From SMXL01 sp964527795 (GTDB lineage: Bacteria; Bacteroidota; Rhodothermia; Rhodothermales; UBA10348): 8,189 nt of DNA. The first letter of the stretch is position 1; each line of letters opens with the position of its first letter. The notes beneath the pieces are model-generated. The model had not been told where the DNA came from. It searched no databases and worked only from the letters and a program-made list of their open reading frames with translations. Position numbers and translations under genes: made by a program. Positions 1 through 5,567 of the stretch are shown here, piece after piece. The stretch is taken from assembly GCA_964527795.1 (NCBI GenBank), contig CAZGOS010000139.1, positions 1-8,189 on the forward strand. Reading direction: 5' to 3'.

Positions 1-20
1 AAGCTGCACGAGGCCCGAAA

Positions 21-500
21 TCAGCCGCCATTCCGACGGTAAGCTCTATCTCGCGACTGAGCCGTGCCCGCAAACTCCAGTCCCTGTTCCAAAAAAGGCT
101 CCTCGAGACTCTCCAGAATCGAATTTGCCAATCCTCGTTTCAGATACGGCATCTTTCCGCGCGATCCAGTGAAATAACGTCGGTATGGGTGAATGAATAC
201 GCGAACATGCTCGTCACCCACGGGAGAAACCTCCAGTTCGACCTCCATCGAATAGACCCCATATTTACGAAACGTGCGGCTCTCGGTCGCTACGATATTC
301 GATGTAACACCGTCGATCACACTCCACCCAGCCTCCTCGAGGGCAAGTGCAATGCGCGAGTGCACGTCCAATTCACTCGTTATCTGGTTTGTTATGCGAT
401 AGTCTCTGTAGAGCGGAGAAATGCGCGGCGAGCACCCTGAAACAAAGAGTGTTACAATCGAGAGGAACAATAAGGACTCGAATACTTTTCGACGAGTCAT
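21..500 (-). CDS. small lipoprotein of unknown function
   Basis: A 159-residue protein starting at the ATG at 500-498. A longer reading exists from a TTG at 533, but the ATG gives a standard lipoprotein signal: basic MTRRK, a hydrophobic core of about 13 residues, then a VSGC lipobox with Cys23 as the lipidated residue. Residue +2 is Ser. The mature part (about 137 aa) begins with a Pro/Tyr/Arg-rich linker. It continues as an alternating helix/strand domain whose strands include a VYSMEVELEVSP stretch and a VRVFIHPYRR stretch, and ends in a hydrophilic Arg/Gly-rich tail. I do not recognise a family. It is presumably anchored in the outer membrane, facing the periplasm. It lies 69 bases downstream of the alpha/beta hydrolase on the same strand with no terminator visible between them, so the two may be co-transcribed. 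No Shine-Dalgarno is visible. The lipoprotein assignment is firm; the function is unknown. Confidence 0.8.
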   Translation of the reverse strand: MTRRKVFESLLFLSIVTLFVSGCSPRISPLYRDYRITNQITSELDVHSRIALALEEAGWSVIDGVTSNIVATESRTFRKYGVYSMEVELEVSPVGDEHVRVFIHPYRRYFTGSRGKMPYLKRGLANSILESLEEPFLEQGLEFAGTAQSRDRAYRRNGG

Positions 501-569
501 CTCAGCCACGAGTTTCCGCCATACGTTATGCAACGCGGGTCTTCGAGCTTGGTTTAGGGCAATTCTAAT

Positions 570-1394
570 TCACCCATTTGCGATTAGTGACGATGCAGCA
601 GCGTGCGTATCAGCCGACGCGTGCCGTTCCAGAAATCCCAAAAGATGTGAATTGAAATGTTCCGGGCGTTCCATCATCGGCGCATGCCCACATCGATCGA
701 TGATTTGAAGATCGGCTCTGGAAATGCGATCGTGAAACGTCTCAGCAACATGAAGCGGTGTCACCTGGTCCTCACGACCCCAGATGAGCAGCGTCGGGCA
801 TTTGATTTCCGGCAGCATGTCTCGAACACTTCCGTTCTGAATCGATCGCGTTATGCTGATGAGGCGCTTGACATATGCCGGTGTATTGATGATGCGTATC
901 ACATCATCCATGAGTTCGTCCGTACACATCGCGGGATCAAAAAACGTCTTTTCGGCCCGCTCCCGCAAATAGGCACGGTCCCGGCGGCGCATGATGGACC
1001 TGCCCAGATCGATTTCATAGATGCCGGAGGCGCCGGACAAAACCAGCCCCCTGGTCCGATCCGAATCATGGATGGCAAATCGAAGCGCCAGGTGGCCACC
1101 GAGCGAATTCCCGGCGATAATGCACCGGCGAATCCCGAGTTCGTCGAGAAATCCTTTCACATAGTCCGTCAGTCCATCCAGCGTTGCCCGGGAGATCTCT
1201 ATCGTGTAGATCGGCAAGACAGGCACCAATACACGGTATCCCGCATCAGACAACGTGCGAACCGTGAGTTCCCAATTCCAGACGCTGCCGAGCATGCCGT
1301 GCAGCAGCAATACCGCCACATCATTCGACTCCGGATCTGAATCGATATATCGAAAAGATCGGTTCTCTGTTATCGCAAATGGACTGGAGATCAT
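570..1394 (-). CDS. alpha/beta-fold hydrolase (MenH/epoxide-hydrolase-like)
   Basis: A 274-residue cytoplasmic protein, normal length for a single-domain alpha/beta hydrolase. All landmarks of the fold are present. The oxyanion motif LLLHGMLGS covers residues 30-37. The nucleophile elbow GNSLGG covers 95-100, with Ser97 as nucleophile. The acid is Asp209 in WGREDQVTP, and the catalytic His237 sits in CGHAPMMERP. A helical cap lies roughly at 125-190 and has an Arg-rich patch (RSIMRRRDRAYLRER). The triad makes it very likely an active esterase/hydrolase or a C-C hydrolase, but the substrate cannot be read from sequence. There is no signal peptide. The start is the ATG at 1394-1392; no Shine-Dalgarno precedes it. 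It is transcribed away from the ribosomal-type small gene and may be followed in the same transcript by the small lipoprotein. The fold is certain, the substrate unknown. Confidence 0.93.
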   Translation of the reverse strand: MISSPFAITENRSFRYIDSDPESNDVAVLLLHGMLGSVWNWELTVRTLSDAGYRVLVPVLPIYTIEISRATLDGLTDYVKGFLDELGIRRCIIAGNSLGGHLALRFAIHDSDRTRGLVLSGASGIYEIDLGRSIMRRRDRAYLRERAEKTFFDPAMCTDELMDDVIRIINTPAYVKRLISITRSIQNGSVRDMLPEIKCPTLLIWGREDQVTPLHVAETFHDRISRADLQIIDRCGHAPMMERPEHFNSHLLGFLERHASADTHAAASSLIANG

Positions 1395-1455
1395 TCAATA
1401 CGGAGTTTCATGATGCTTCATGTCTTTAAAGTCGGAACCGTGAAGGTTAAATGCA

Positions 1456-1470
1456 TTGACGTGCCGTCAA
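1456..1470. repeat. 15-base palindrome in intergenic region (candidate operator)
   Basis: TTGACG-TGC-CGTCAA: two perfect 6-base inverted arms around a 3-base centre, 62 bases upstream of the hydrolase ATG. The size and symmetry fit a binding site for a dimeric regulator, but I do not recognise the consensus. Each arm contains a TTGACG that resembles a -35 element, yet neither has a convincing -10 at 16-18 bases. It may be chance. Confidence 0.3.
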
Positions 1471-1570
1471 ACGGAGATGCTGTGGCCTCAGGTTCTGTCT
1501 CTTCAGGGCAAAACTGCAGAAACGCGCCTTAATTTCAAAAAAAGTCCTGAACTCCATCCCGGACTCGTCG

Positions 1571-1600
1571 TTGCAGGATGCTCTAAAAAAGACGTATACT
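1571..1600 (+). promoter_or_regulatory. sigma-70-type promoter of the small ribosomal-type gene
   Basis: A TATACT -10 box at 1595-1600, with TTGCAG at 1571-1576 as a partial -35, spaced 18 bases apart. Transcription would begin near 1607, at the foot of the hairpin at 1606-1626, giving a leader of about 43 bases before the ATG at 1650. The -10 is good and the -35 matches only its first three bases. Its position between the start of a divergent gene and a monocistronic gene supports the call. Confidence 0.5.
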
Positions 1601-1605
1601 GAATG

Positions 1606-1626
1606 TCCGGCTGTTTTCAGGCCGGA
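1606..1626 (+). promoter_or_regulatory. 5' leader stem-loop
   Basis: TCCGG (1606-1610) pairs with CCGGA (1622-1626), and CTG (1611-1613) with CAG (1618-1620). This leaves one bulged G at 1621 and a TTTT loop, so 8 base pairs in all. The hairpin sits at the predicted 5' end of the mRNA and 13 bases before the GGAGG. It is followed by an A/T-rich stretch that is not a clean T run, so I read it as a leader structure (mRNA stabiliser or regulatory element) rather than a terminator. Confidence 0.5.
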
Positions 1627-1639
1627 TTTATTATTAATC

Positions 1640-1644
1640 GGAGG
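1640..1644 (+). promoter_or_regulatory. strong Shine-Dalgarno (GGAGG)
   Basis: GGAGG ends 5 bases before the ATG at 1650. It is the only full-strength Shine-Dalgarno in the window; most other genes here have none. It fixes the start of the 31-codon gene. Confidence 0.8.
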
Positions 1645-1649
1645 TTTGT

Positions 1650-1745
1650 ATGCCCAGCGGTCGTAAACGAAAACGACATAAAATCGCAACTCACAAGCGT
1701 AAAAAGCGGCTTCGCAAGAATCGGCACAAAAAGAAAAATAAGTAG
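1650..1745 (+). CDS. 31-aa basic ribosomal-type protein (AURKAIP1/COX24, bS22/mS38-like)
   Basis: A complete 31-codon gene, easily missed by length cutoffs. The product has 11 Lys, 7 Arg and 3 His and no acidic residue. It begins MPSGRKRKRHKIATHKRKK and continues with an RLRKNRHKKK stretch. The KRxKHK...HKRKKxLRKxR pattern is that of the AURKAIP1/COX24 domain. Homologues of this domain are the mitochondrial small-subunit protein mS38 and the mycobacterial 30S protein bS22, and tiny free-standing versions are annotated in many Bacteroidota genomes. By analogy it should bind 16S rRNA in the small ribosomal subunit as an extended basic peptide. It has its own promoter, a leader hairpin, GGAGG at 5-base spacing and an intrinsic terminator, so it is a monocistronic, probably highly expressed unit. 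The family match is from memory of the pattern; a ribosomal location in this organism is inference. Confidence 0.88.
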   Translation: MPSGRKRKRHKIATHKRKKRLRKNRHKKKNK

Positions 1746-1781
1746 TGTGCCTGGGATTCCCCGTATCCCTTCTTGGAATCG

Positions 1782-1816
1782 GTCGCCGATCTTTGCACGA
1801 GGTCGGCGGCTTTTTT
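1782..1816 (+). terminator. intrinsic terminator after the bS22-like gene
   Basis: GTCGCCGATC (1782-1791) pairs over 10 positions with GGTCGGCGGC (1801-1810), including two G-T wobbles. The loop is 9 bases and TTTTTT follows at 1811-1816. It lies 36 bases past the stop codon. It is the only textbook rho-independent terminator I see in the window and it closes the small-gene transcript before the YtxH promoter. Confidence 0.9.
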
Positions 1817-1849
1817 AATGCCGACGAAACTGCGCACGGCATTTTGCGG

Positions 1850-1855
1850 TATAAT
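1850..1855 (+). promoter_or_regulatory. -10 box upstream of the ytxH-like gene
   Basis: A perfect TATAAT at 1850-1855 in the context GCGGTATAATTTC. A transcript would start near 1862, leaving a leader of about 29 bases before the ATG at 1891. No TTGACA-like -35 is seen at 16-18 bases upstream. Position just after the preceding terminator supports it as the promoter for the ytxH-yaaA-udk run. Confidence 0.55.
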
Positions 1856-1890
1856 TTCATTACTATTATTGTCTGCAAAGCAGGTAATCC

Positions 1891-2211
1891 ATGAAAGATC
1901 GTTCAACAGGACGCACGTTTCGTGCAGGCACATGGGGTGCATTTTTGGGTGGAGCTGTCGGGTTCGCTCTTGGACTCTTGCTGGCTCCGGAGGAAGGACG
2001 TCGTCTTCGCCGTAAGCTCGCCTATCAGCTCGACCACATCAGCGAGCAGGTAGCTGACCTGATTGAGAAGATGCTCAGTCCGGAGTCCGAAGGAGAGGCC
2101 CGGCGTGACGGCAAAGCACTCGTCGACGATGCCCAGGAAAAGGCGGAGAAGATTCGTAGCGATATCGACGCCCTGCTCGGCGAGATGCGCGAGGGTCAGG
2201 AGTCTTCGTGA
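1891..2211 (+). CDS. YtxH domain-containing membrane protein
   Basis: A 106-residue protein. A basic N-terminus is followed by one Gly/Ala-rich membrane segment at about 14-32 (GAFLGGAVGFALGLLLAP). The YtxH-family signature LLLAPEEGRRLRRKL follows at about 29-43. Residues 45-100 are charged and helical, with a likely amphipathic or coiled-coil segment (VDDAQEKAEKIRSDIDALLGEM). YtxH proteins are small single-pass membrane proteins linked to general stress responses in Firmicutes and widespread in Bacteroidota; their molecular role is not established. By the positive-inside rule, the basic post-membrane segment suggests a cytoplasmic helical tail. A weak CAGGT lies 6 bases before the ATG and a TATAAT box 36 bases upstream. 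It is 54 bases upstream of yaaA with no terminator between, so probably co-transcribed. Confidence 0.85.
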   Translation: MKDRSTGRTFRAGTWGAFLGGAVGFALGLLLAPEEGRRLRRKLAYQLDHISEQVADLIEKMLSPESEGEARRDGKALVDDAQEKAEKIRSDIDALLGEMREGQESS

Positions 2212-2265
2212 GCCGAGCCGGCCCGGGTGGGATTCGACTTCTCGTATCTTCTCTGATCGATTAAC

Positions 2266-3081
2266 ATGCCCAATTTTTCTATCCTGCTGGCCCCGTCTGA
2301 AGGTAAAATGCCGGGCGGAAATCCGTTCGCTCCGGACATGTTCGATTACAGAACGGCGAACACGTTTAATTACTTCAAAGTTCTGAATCCGGAACGACGG
2401 CAGCTTATCGAAACGCTGCACCACGTCATAAAGAGCGGCGAGACGGACCTGGAACAACTTTTCGGCGTCAAGGACGGCGCCCTGGAGCAGTCTGTTTCTG
2501 CCAATCTGGAAATCTACTCGGCGCCCCTCATGTCGGCGCTCGATCGATATAGTCCCGGCGTGATGTACCAGGCCATGGATTTCCCGGGACTTCCAACCGG
2601 AGCGCAAAGGCGTCTTCTTGAAGAAGGCATCATATTTACGGGCATGTTCGGACTGCTTCGTCCCGACGATCTGATCCCGGAATACCGGCTTCGCATGGAC
2701 GCAACCGTACCGGGAATCGGAAAAGTCTCCAGGTTCTGGAAAGACCTTCTGAGCCGCGAACTGAATGAAACCCTTTCCGGTCGATTCGTCTGGAATCTGC
2801 TTCCCAAAATCCACGAAGAAGCATGGATCGACGAACATACGTACGAAGCAATGGTCCGCGTTCAGTTCATGCGCAAGATCAAAGGTGAGCTGAAAGCGGT
2901 TACCCACGACGTCAAACCGCTTCGCGGCAAACTTGTGAATTTCATCGTGCAGGAAACGCTGGAGGACCTTGAACTCTTCCTGGAGTGGAAGCACCCGAGC
3001 GGCTATAAAGTAGATGAGTCGTTATCTTCATACGACGAAGCCACCAAAACGCACGCGATCACGATGGTGAAACGAGGCTGA
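2266..3081 (+). CDS. yaaA: YaaA family peroxide stress protein (DUF328)
   Basis: A 271-residue protein close to the family's usual 240-260. Characteristic YaaA blocks appear in order: the N-terminal LLAPSEGKMPGG (7-18); YSAPLMSALDRYSP (84-97), corresponding to the Y.GPLY..L block; FTGMFGLLRPDD (124-135); YRLRM (140-144); FWKDLLSREL (157-166); and a C-terminal LRGKLVNFIV...DLELFLEW region (219-241). In E. coli, YaaA is induced by OxyR and limits oxidative damage by lowering free intracellular iron, and it can bind DNA. The same role here is inference from family membership. There is no signal peptide, so it is cytoplasmic. The ATG at 2266 has no Shine-Dalgarno but starts at the conserved N-terminal motif. 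No OxyR-like site is recognisable upstream. It sits between ytxH-like and udk on the same strand. Confidence 0.9.
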   Translation: MPNFSILLAPSEGKMPGGNPFAPDMFDYRTANTFNYFKVLNPERRQLIETLHHVIKSGETDLEQLFGVKDGALEQSVSANLEIYSAPLMSALDRYSPGVMYQAMDFPGLPTGAQRRLLEEGIIFTGMFGLLRPDDLIPEYRLRMDATVPGIGKVSRFWKDLLSRELNETLSGRFVWNLLPKIHEEAWIDEHTYEAMVRVQFMRKIKGELKAVTHDVKPLRGKLVNFIVQETLEDLELFLEWKHPSGYKVDESLSSYDEATKTHAITMVKRG

Positions 3082-3095
3082 TCGGTGCGATAATC

Positions 3096-3117
3096 GGGCA
3101 TCCCCCCGTTGATGCCC
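3096..3117 (+). promoter_or_regulatory. GC-rich hairpin in the yaaA-udk spacer
   Basis: GGGCATC (3096-3102) and GATGCCC (3111-3117) form a perfect 7-base-pair stem with an 8-base C-rich loop. The stem ends 5 bases before the udk Shine-Dalgarno. No T run follows, so it is not a standard terminator. It may stabilise the processed mRNA or modulate udk translation. Confidence 0.45.
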
Positions 3118-3122
3118 CCTGA

Positions 3123-3127
3123 AAGGA
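3123..3127 (+). promoter_or_regulatory. Shine-Dalgarno of udk
   Basis: AAGGA, 6 bases before the ATG at 3134. It supports this start, which also places the Walker A motif at the usual distance from the N-terminus. Confidence 0.7.
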
Positions 3128-3133
3128 CTGCGT

Positions 3134-3775
3134 ATGCAGCGCCCGGTTATTATTGGAATCGCCGGTGGATCCGGTTCTGGAAAAAGCACCGTTCTCTCGC
3201 ATCTGGTAAAAGAGTTGGGAAGCGAAACGGTCGACGTGCTTGACCATGATGCCTACTACAGGGATCTGAATCACCTTTCACTGGATGAACGGGCGCGCGT
3301 CAACTTCGACCATCCGGATACGCTGGAAACGGATCTCCTGATTGAACACATCGATACGCTGCTCGATGGGTCTGTGATCGAAAAGCCGGTTTATGACTTC
3401 TCGAATCACACGCGAACGGACAGAACGGAAACGGTAGGGCCTTTGCCCGTCATCATCGTTGAAGGCATCCTGGTTCTGACCGATCCCCGACTCATCCAGC
3501 GAATGGATATCAAGATTTTCGTAGATGCCGATTCGGATGTCAGGCTCATTCGTCGTATCCGACGCGATATTATCGAACGCGGCCGCTCGCTCGATTCTAT
3601 TCTCGAGCAATACGAGCGAACGGTGCGTCCCATGCACGTCAAATTCGTTGAACCCTCGAAGCGCGAGGCAGACGTCATTATTCCACACGGTGGATTCAAC
3701 CGAGTCGCCATCGATCTGGTAATCGCTCGTATTCGAATGCTTGTCGGACAATCCCAGGTCGAACAGTTGTTTTGA
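3134..3775 (+). CDS. udk: uridine kinase
   Basis: A 213-residue P-loop kinase, the standard length for bacterial Udk. It phosphorylates uridine (and usually cytidine) to the monophosphate using ATP or GTP, in pyrimidine salvage in the cytoplasm. Visible motifs: Walker A GGSGSGKST (11-19); the substrate-binding DHDAYY (37-42) and NFDHPD (57-62); YDFSNHTR (87-94); VEGIL (109-113), the strand-end region; the Arg-rich lid RRIRRDIIERGR (140-151); and the C-terminal FVEPSKREADVIIPHGG block (171-187), typical of the family. The start at 3134 is backed by AAGGA at 6-base spacing. It is the last gene of the plus-strand run and ends 38 bases before the converging coaX stop. The gap contains only a weak 4-base-pair hairpin and no terminator. 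Confidence 0.97.
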   Translation: MQRPVIIGIAGGSGSGKSTVLSHLVKELGSETVDVLDHDAYYRDLNHLSLDERARVNFDHPDTLETDLLIEHIDTLLDGSVIEKPVYDFSNHTRTDRTETVGPLPVIIVEGILVLTDPRLIQRMDIKIFVDADSDVRLIRRIRRDIIERGRSLDSILEQYERTVRPMHVKFVEPSKREADVIIPHGGFNRVAIDLVIARIRMLVGQSQVEQLF

Positions 3776-3813
3776 CGGCTCCCAATCGCCCAAGGCGGCA
3801 AGAGACCTGGAAA

Positions 3814-4590
3814 TCAGGCTTCAGCACCGTAGGCAAGCATCAGACGTACGCCGTGCAGGACAAGCTCTTTCTCGACGGCATCGATGGCTTCTATGCGCGA
3901 TGCCAGCCACTCGGCCCACCCTCCCGTGATCACGACAAAAGCAGGTCCTACCGACGGGTCGGGCAATCGATCGAGCATACCACGAACACTGTCCAGAAAG
4001 CCGAACATGACGCCGGAGCGAAGGGCCTCATCGGTAGAGCGTCCGGTGGCGTATTCGGGAATCTCCAGATCGACTCCGGGCAACTGCGCCGTGCCATGAC
4101 TGAGTGCATTTTTAATAAGGCCCGGCCCGGGAGAAATGACTCCGCCGAGATAGTGTGCTTCAGCAGAGACAATTTCATAGTTGACGGCCGTGCCGGCATC
4201 GACGGCAACGACCGGTCGCGAAGAGCCATCCGGAGCCGTGCCGTATAGAATATGGGCCGCAACGGCAGCGGCAAGTCGATCTGCCCCAAGCGTTTCCGGT
4301 GTCTCGTACTCCATTTTCAACGGCACCGGCGAGGCGGTGGTCAGGCGTTTCAATTCATGCCCGAAAGCACTTCCAATGGCCGATTCGAGTCGGTCGGCTG
4401 CTTCAGGAACTACGGAAACACACCCGATATCTGAAACCTCGAATCGTGCGGAAAGGGCTGCCAGTGTTTCATGAAGTCGCTCCGATGACCGCAAATCTCG
4501 AGCTGCGAGGCGGAAAAGATGGACACAGCGATCTCCATCAAAAAAAGCTCCCTTCGTCGCCGTATTGCCGATGTCAAATACAAGAATCAT
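3814..4590 (-). CDS. coaX: type III pantothenate kinase
   Basis: A 258-residue type III (CoaX) pantothenate kinase of the ASKHA superfamily, making 4'-phosphopantothenate in the first committed step of CoA synthesis. Motifs in order: phosphate-binding DIGNT (6-10); PETLGADRL (98-106), where Asp104 of the GADR motif is the expected catalytic base; the second phosphate motif DAGTAVNYEIV (131-141); GGVISPG (149-155); TGRSTDEALRSG (182-193); and the adenosine-side ITGGWA (221-226). The C-terminus LVLHGVRLM matches the usual end of the family. Type III enzymes are not feedback-inhibited by CoA, unlike type I. The DAGTA motif carries Asn137 (GTAVNYE), where I recall Thr being common; this is likely natural variation. 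Its ATG overlaps the birA stop by 4 bases (ATGA), implying translational coupling in a birA-coaX operon. Confidence 0.96.
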   Translation of the reverse strand: MILVFDIGNTATKGAFFDGDRCVHLFRLAARDLRSSERLHETLAALSARFEVSDIGCVSVVPEAADRLESAIGSAFGHELKRLTTASPVPLKMEYETPETLGADRLAAAVAAHILYGTAPDGSSRPVVAVDAGTAVNYEIVSAEAHYLGGVISPGPGLIKNALSHGTAQLPGVDLEIPEYATGRSTDEALRSGVMFGFLDSVRGMLDRLPDPSVGPAFVVITGGWAEWLASRIEAIDAVEKELVLHGVRLMLAYGAEA

Positions 4591-5426
4591 TCGCCGTTCT
4601 CGATCAACTGGACATCTCCCGCGTGAAAAGCACGAACCCCGATATCCAAATCGGAGCCGGGATCGGAATCGATATCGAGGAGAAGAGCACCCGAATCGTC
4701 TATTCCTTTAATAATGCCACTGTACCTGGTCCCGGAATGTGCATCGCTCAAATAAATCATCCGACCAATCCCGTCCAGATTGCTTTCGTAGTTCTTCACG
4801 ATGCTGTCCGGTTGGCTCTCCAGGCGAGAGTACGTGCGTTCCAGCCGTTGAAGAAGATCCGCAAGAAGAAGCGCGCGGTCAACCGGACGACCACAGGCAA
4901 GCATCAAGGATGTGGACGACGCGCGAAGACGTGCGGGATATTCTGCCTGATTTACGTTCAGGCCAATGCCCAGAATGACATATGACCCGTTTCGATCGGA
5001 GGTAATGACCGATTCGAGCAACATACCGCAACACTTCTTTCCTTCAATAAGTATGTCGTTCGGCCACTTGATACTCGGAGACACACCCGGACTACTGCTT
5101 ATGCATTCGCATACGGCCAGGCTTGCCGCGAGCGTAATTAATCCGAACCCGATCGGAGGGAAGGCGGGACGAAGAATGAGTGATACTGTCAGATTAAGAC
5201 CGGGCATGCTATGCCATGAACGTCCGTGCCGCCCGCGTCCGCCGGTTTGATGATCCGCGAAAACGACAGCCCCGTGTGACCCATCCGACTCGGCCCATGT
5301 ACGAGCCTCGTCGTTTGTGGAGGCCACCGAATCGAGCCAGAGCACGGAACGCCCGAACGTTTGCGTCGACAGCGCTTCCTGAAATCGTTTTCGCAGCGAT
5401 ATAACAGCGTCTTTGTTCGGACTCAT
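4587..5426 (-). CDS. birA: biotin--[acetyl-CoA-carboxylase] ligase (no repressor domain)
   Basis: A 279-residue biotin protein ligase. It activates biotin with ATP to biotinoyl-AMP and transfers it to the target lysine of biotin carboxyl carrier proteins. Motifs: STNDEA (36-41); the biotinoyl-AMP loop GGRGRHGRSW (62-71); KWPNDI (120-125), with the catalytic lysine; GMLLE (134-138); GIGLNVN (153-159); STSL (171-174); and a C-terminal SH3-like part ending FHAGDVQLI (267-275). The catalytic domain begins within about 30 residues of the N-terminus, so there is no winged-helix DNA-binding domain. It is a group I ligase that should not repress biotin genes as E. coli BirA (321 aa) does. The start is the ATG at 5426-5424; only a distant AGGA precedes it. 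It lies first in a two-gene operon with coaX and diverges from the TPR gene. Confidence 0.96.
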   Translation of the reverse strand: MSPNKDAVISLRKRFQEALSTQTFGRSVLWLDSVASTNDEARTWAESDGSHGAVVFADHQTGGRGRHGRSWHSMPGLNLTVSLILRPAFPPIGFGLITLAASLAVCECISSSPGVSPSIKWPNDILIEGKKCCGMLLESVITSDRNGSYVILGIGLNVNQAEYPARLRASSTSLMLACGRPVDRALLLADLLQRLERTYSRLESQPDSIVKNYESNLDGIGRMIYLSDAHSGTRYSGIIKGIDDSGALLLDIDSDPGSDLDIGVRAFHAGDVQLIENGE

Positions 5427-5471
5427 GCTCGCGGTGTCCTGTCAATTTTTCTGGACGTAATATCCGAATAA

Positions 5472-5490
5472 ACAGGGGCCTTCGCCCTGT
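5472..5490. repeat. inverted repeat in the birA / TPR-gene divergent region
   Basis: ACAGGG (5472-5477) and CCCTGT (5485-5490) form a 6-base-pair inverted repeat around 7 bases. It overlaps the expected -35 region of the promoter at 5500-5508 and lies 46 bases upstream of birA. On the minus strand it is followed by TTTATT. It could be an operator between divergent genes or chance. Confidence 0.35.
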
Positions 5491-5499
5491 GCACACCGA

Positions 5500-5508
5500 T
5501 GGTATAAT
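5500..5508 (+). promoter_or_regulatory. extended -10 promoter of the TPR-protein gene
   Basis: TGGTATAAT is a perfect extended -10 (TGn plus TATAAT at 5503-5508), which can work without a strong -35; none is evident. Transcription would begin near 5515. This rules against the TTG at 5511 as the start codon and favours the ATG at 5568, with a leader of about 53 bases. Confidence 0.65.
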
Positions 5509-5567
5509 TCTTGTTTCATATTTTCAGGAAATCAAGCGCCCGTAGCGTTCAGTCGCACACTTACGAC

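Noticed and set aside
657..1340. A 227-codon plus-strand open frame inside the hydrolase gene
   Set aside because: It is antisense to a hydrolase with a complete catalytic triad, and the translation has no recognisable domain.
1537..1565. Minus-strand hairpin AGTCC...GGACT followed by seven T, resembling a terminator
   Set aside because: Only 5 base pairs with a 13-base loop, and no minus-strand gene ends here; it lies between two divergent genes.
1447..1878. A 143-codon open frame on the minus strand across the small ribosomal gene
   Set aside because: It runs antisense through the promoter, 31-aa gene and terminator, has no family motif and an unnatural composition. The plus-strand elements explain the region better.
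1903..2994. A 363-codon minus-strand open frame antisense to ytxH and yaaA
   Set aside because: Shadow of two well-supported plus-strand genes with clear family motifs; the antisense translation has none.
3806..3818. CCTG...CAGG and nearby CGCC...GGCG mini-hairpins between udk and coaX as terminators
   Set aside because: Only 4-base-pair stems and no T run on either strand.
5443..5448. TTGACA on the minus strand just upstream of birA as a -35 box
   Set aside because: The matching -10 would fall inside the birA coding sequence, so it cannot drive the full gene.
5511..5567. TTG at 5511 as the start of the TPR protein
   Set aside because: It is about at the predicted transcription start of the TGnTATAAT promoter and would put 19 polar residues before a normal signal peptide.
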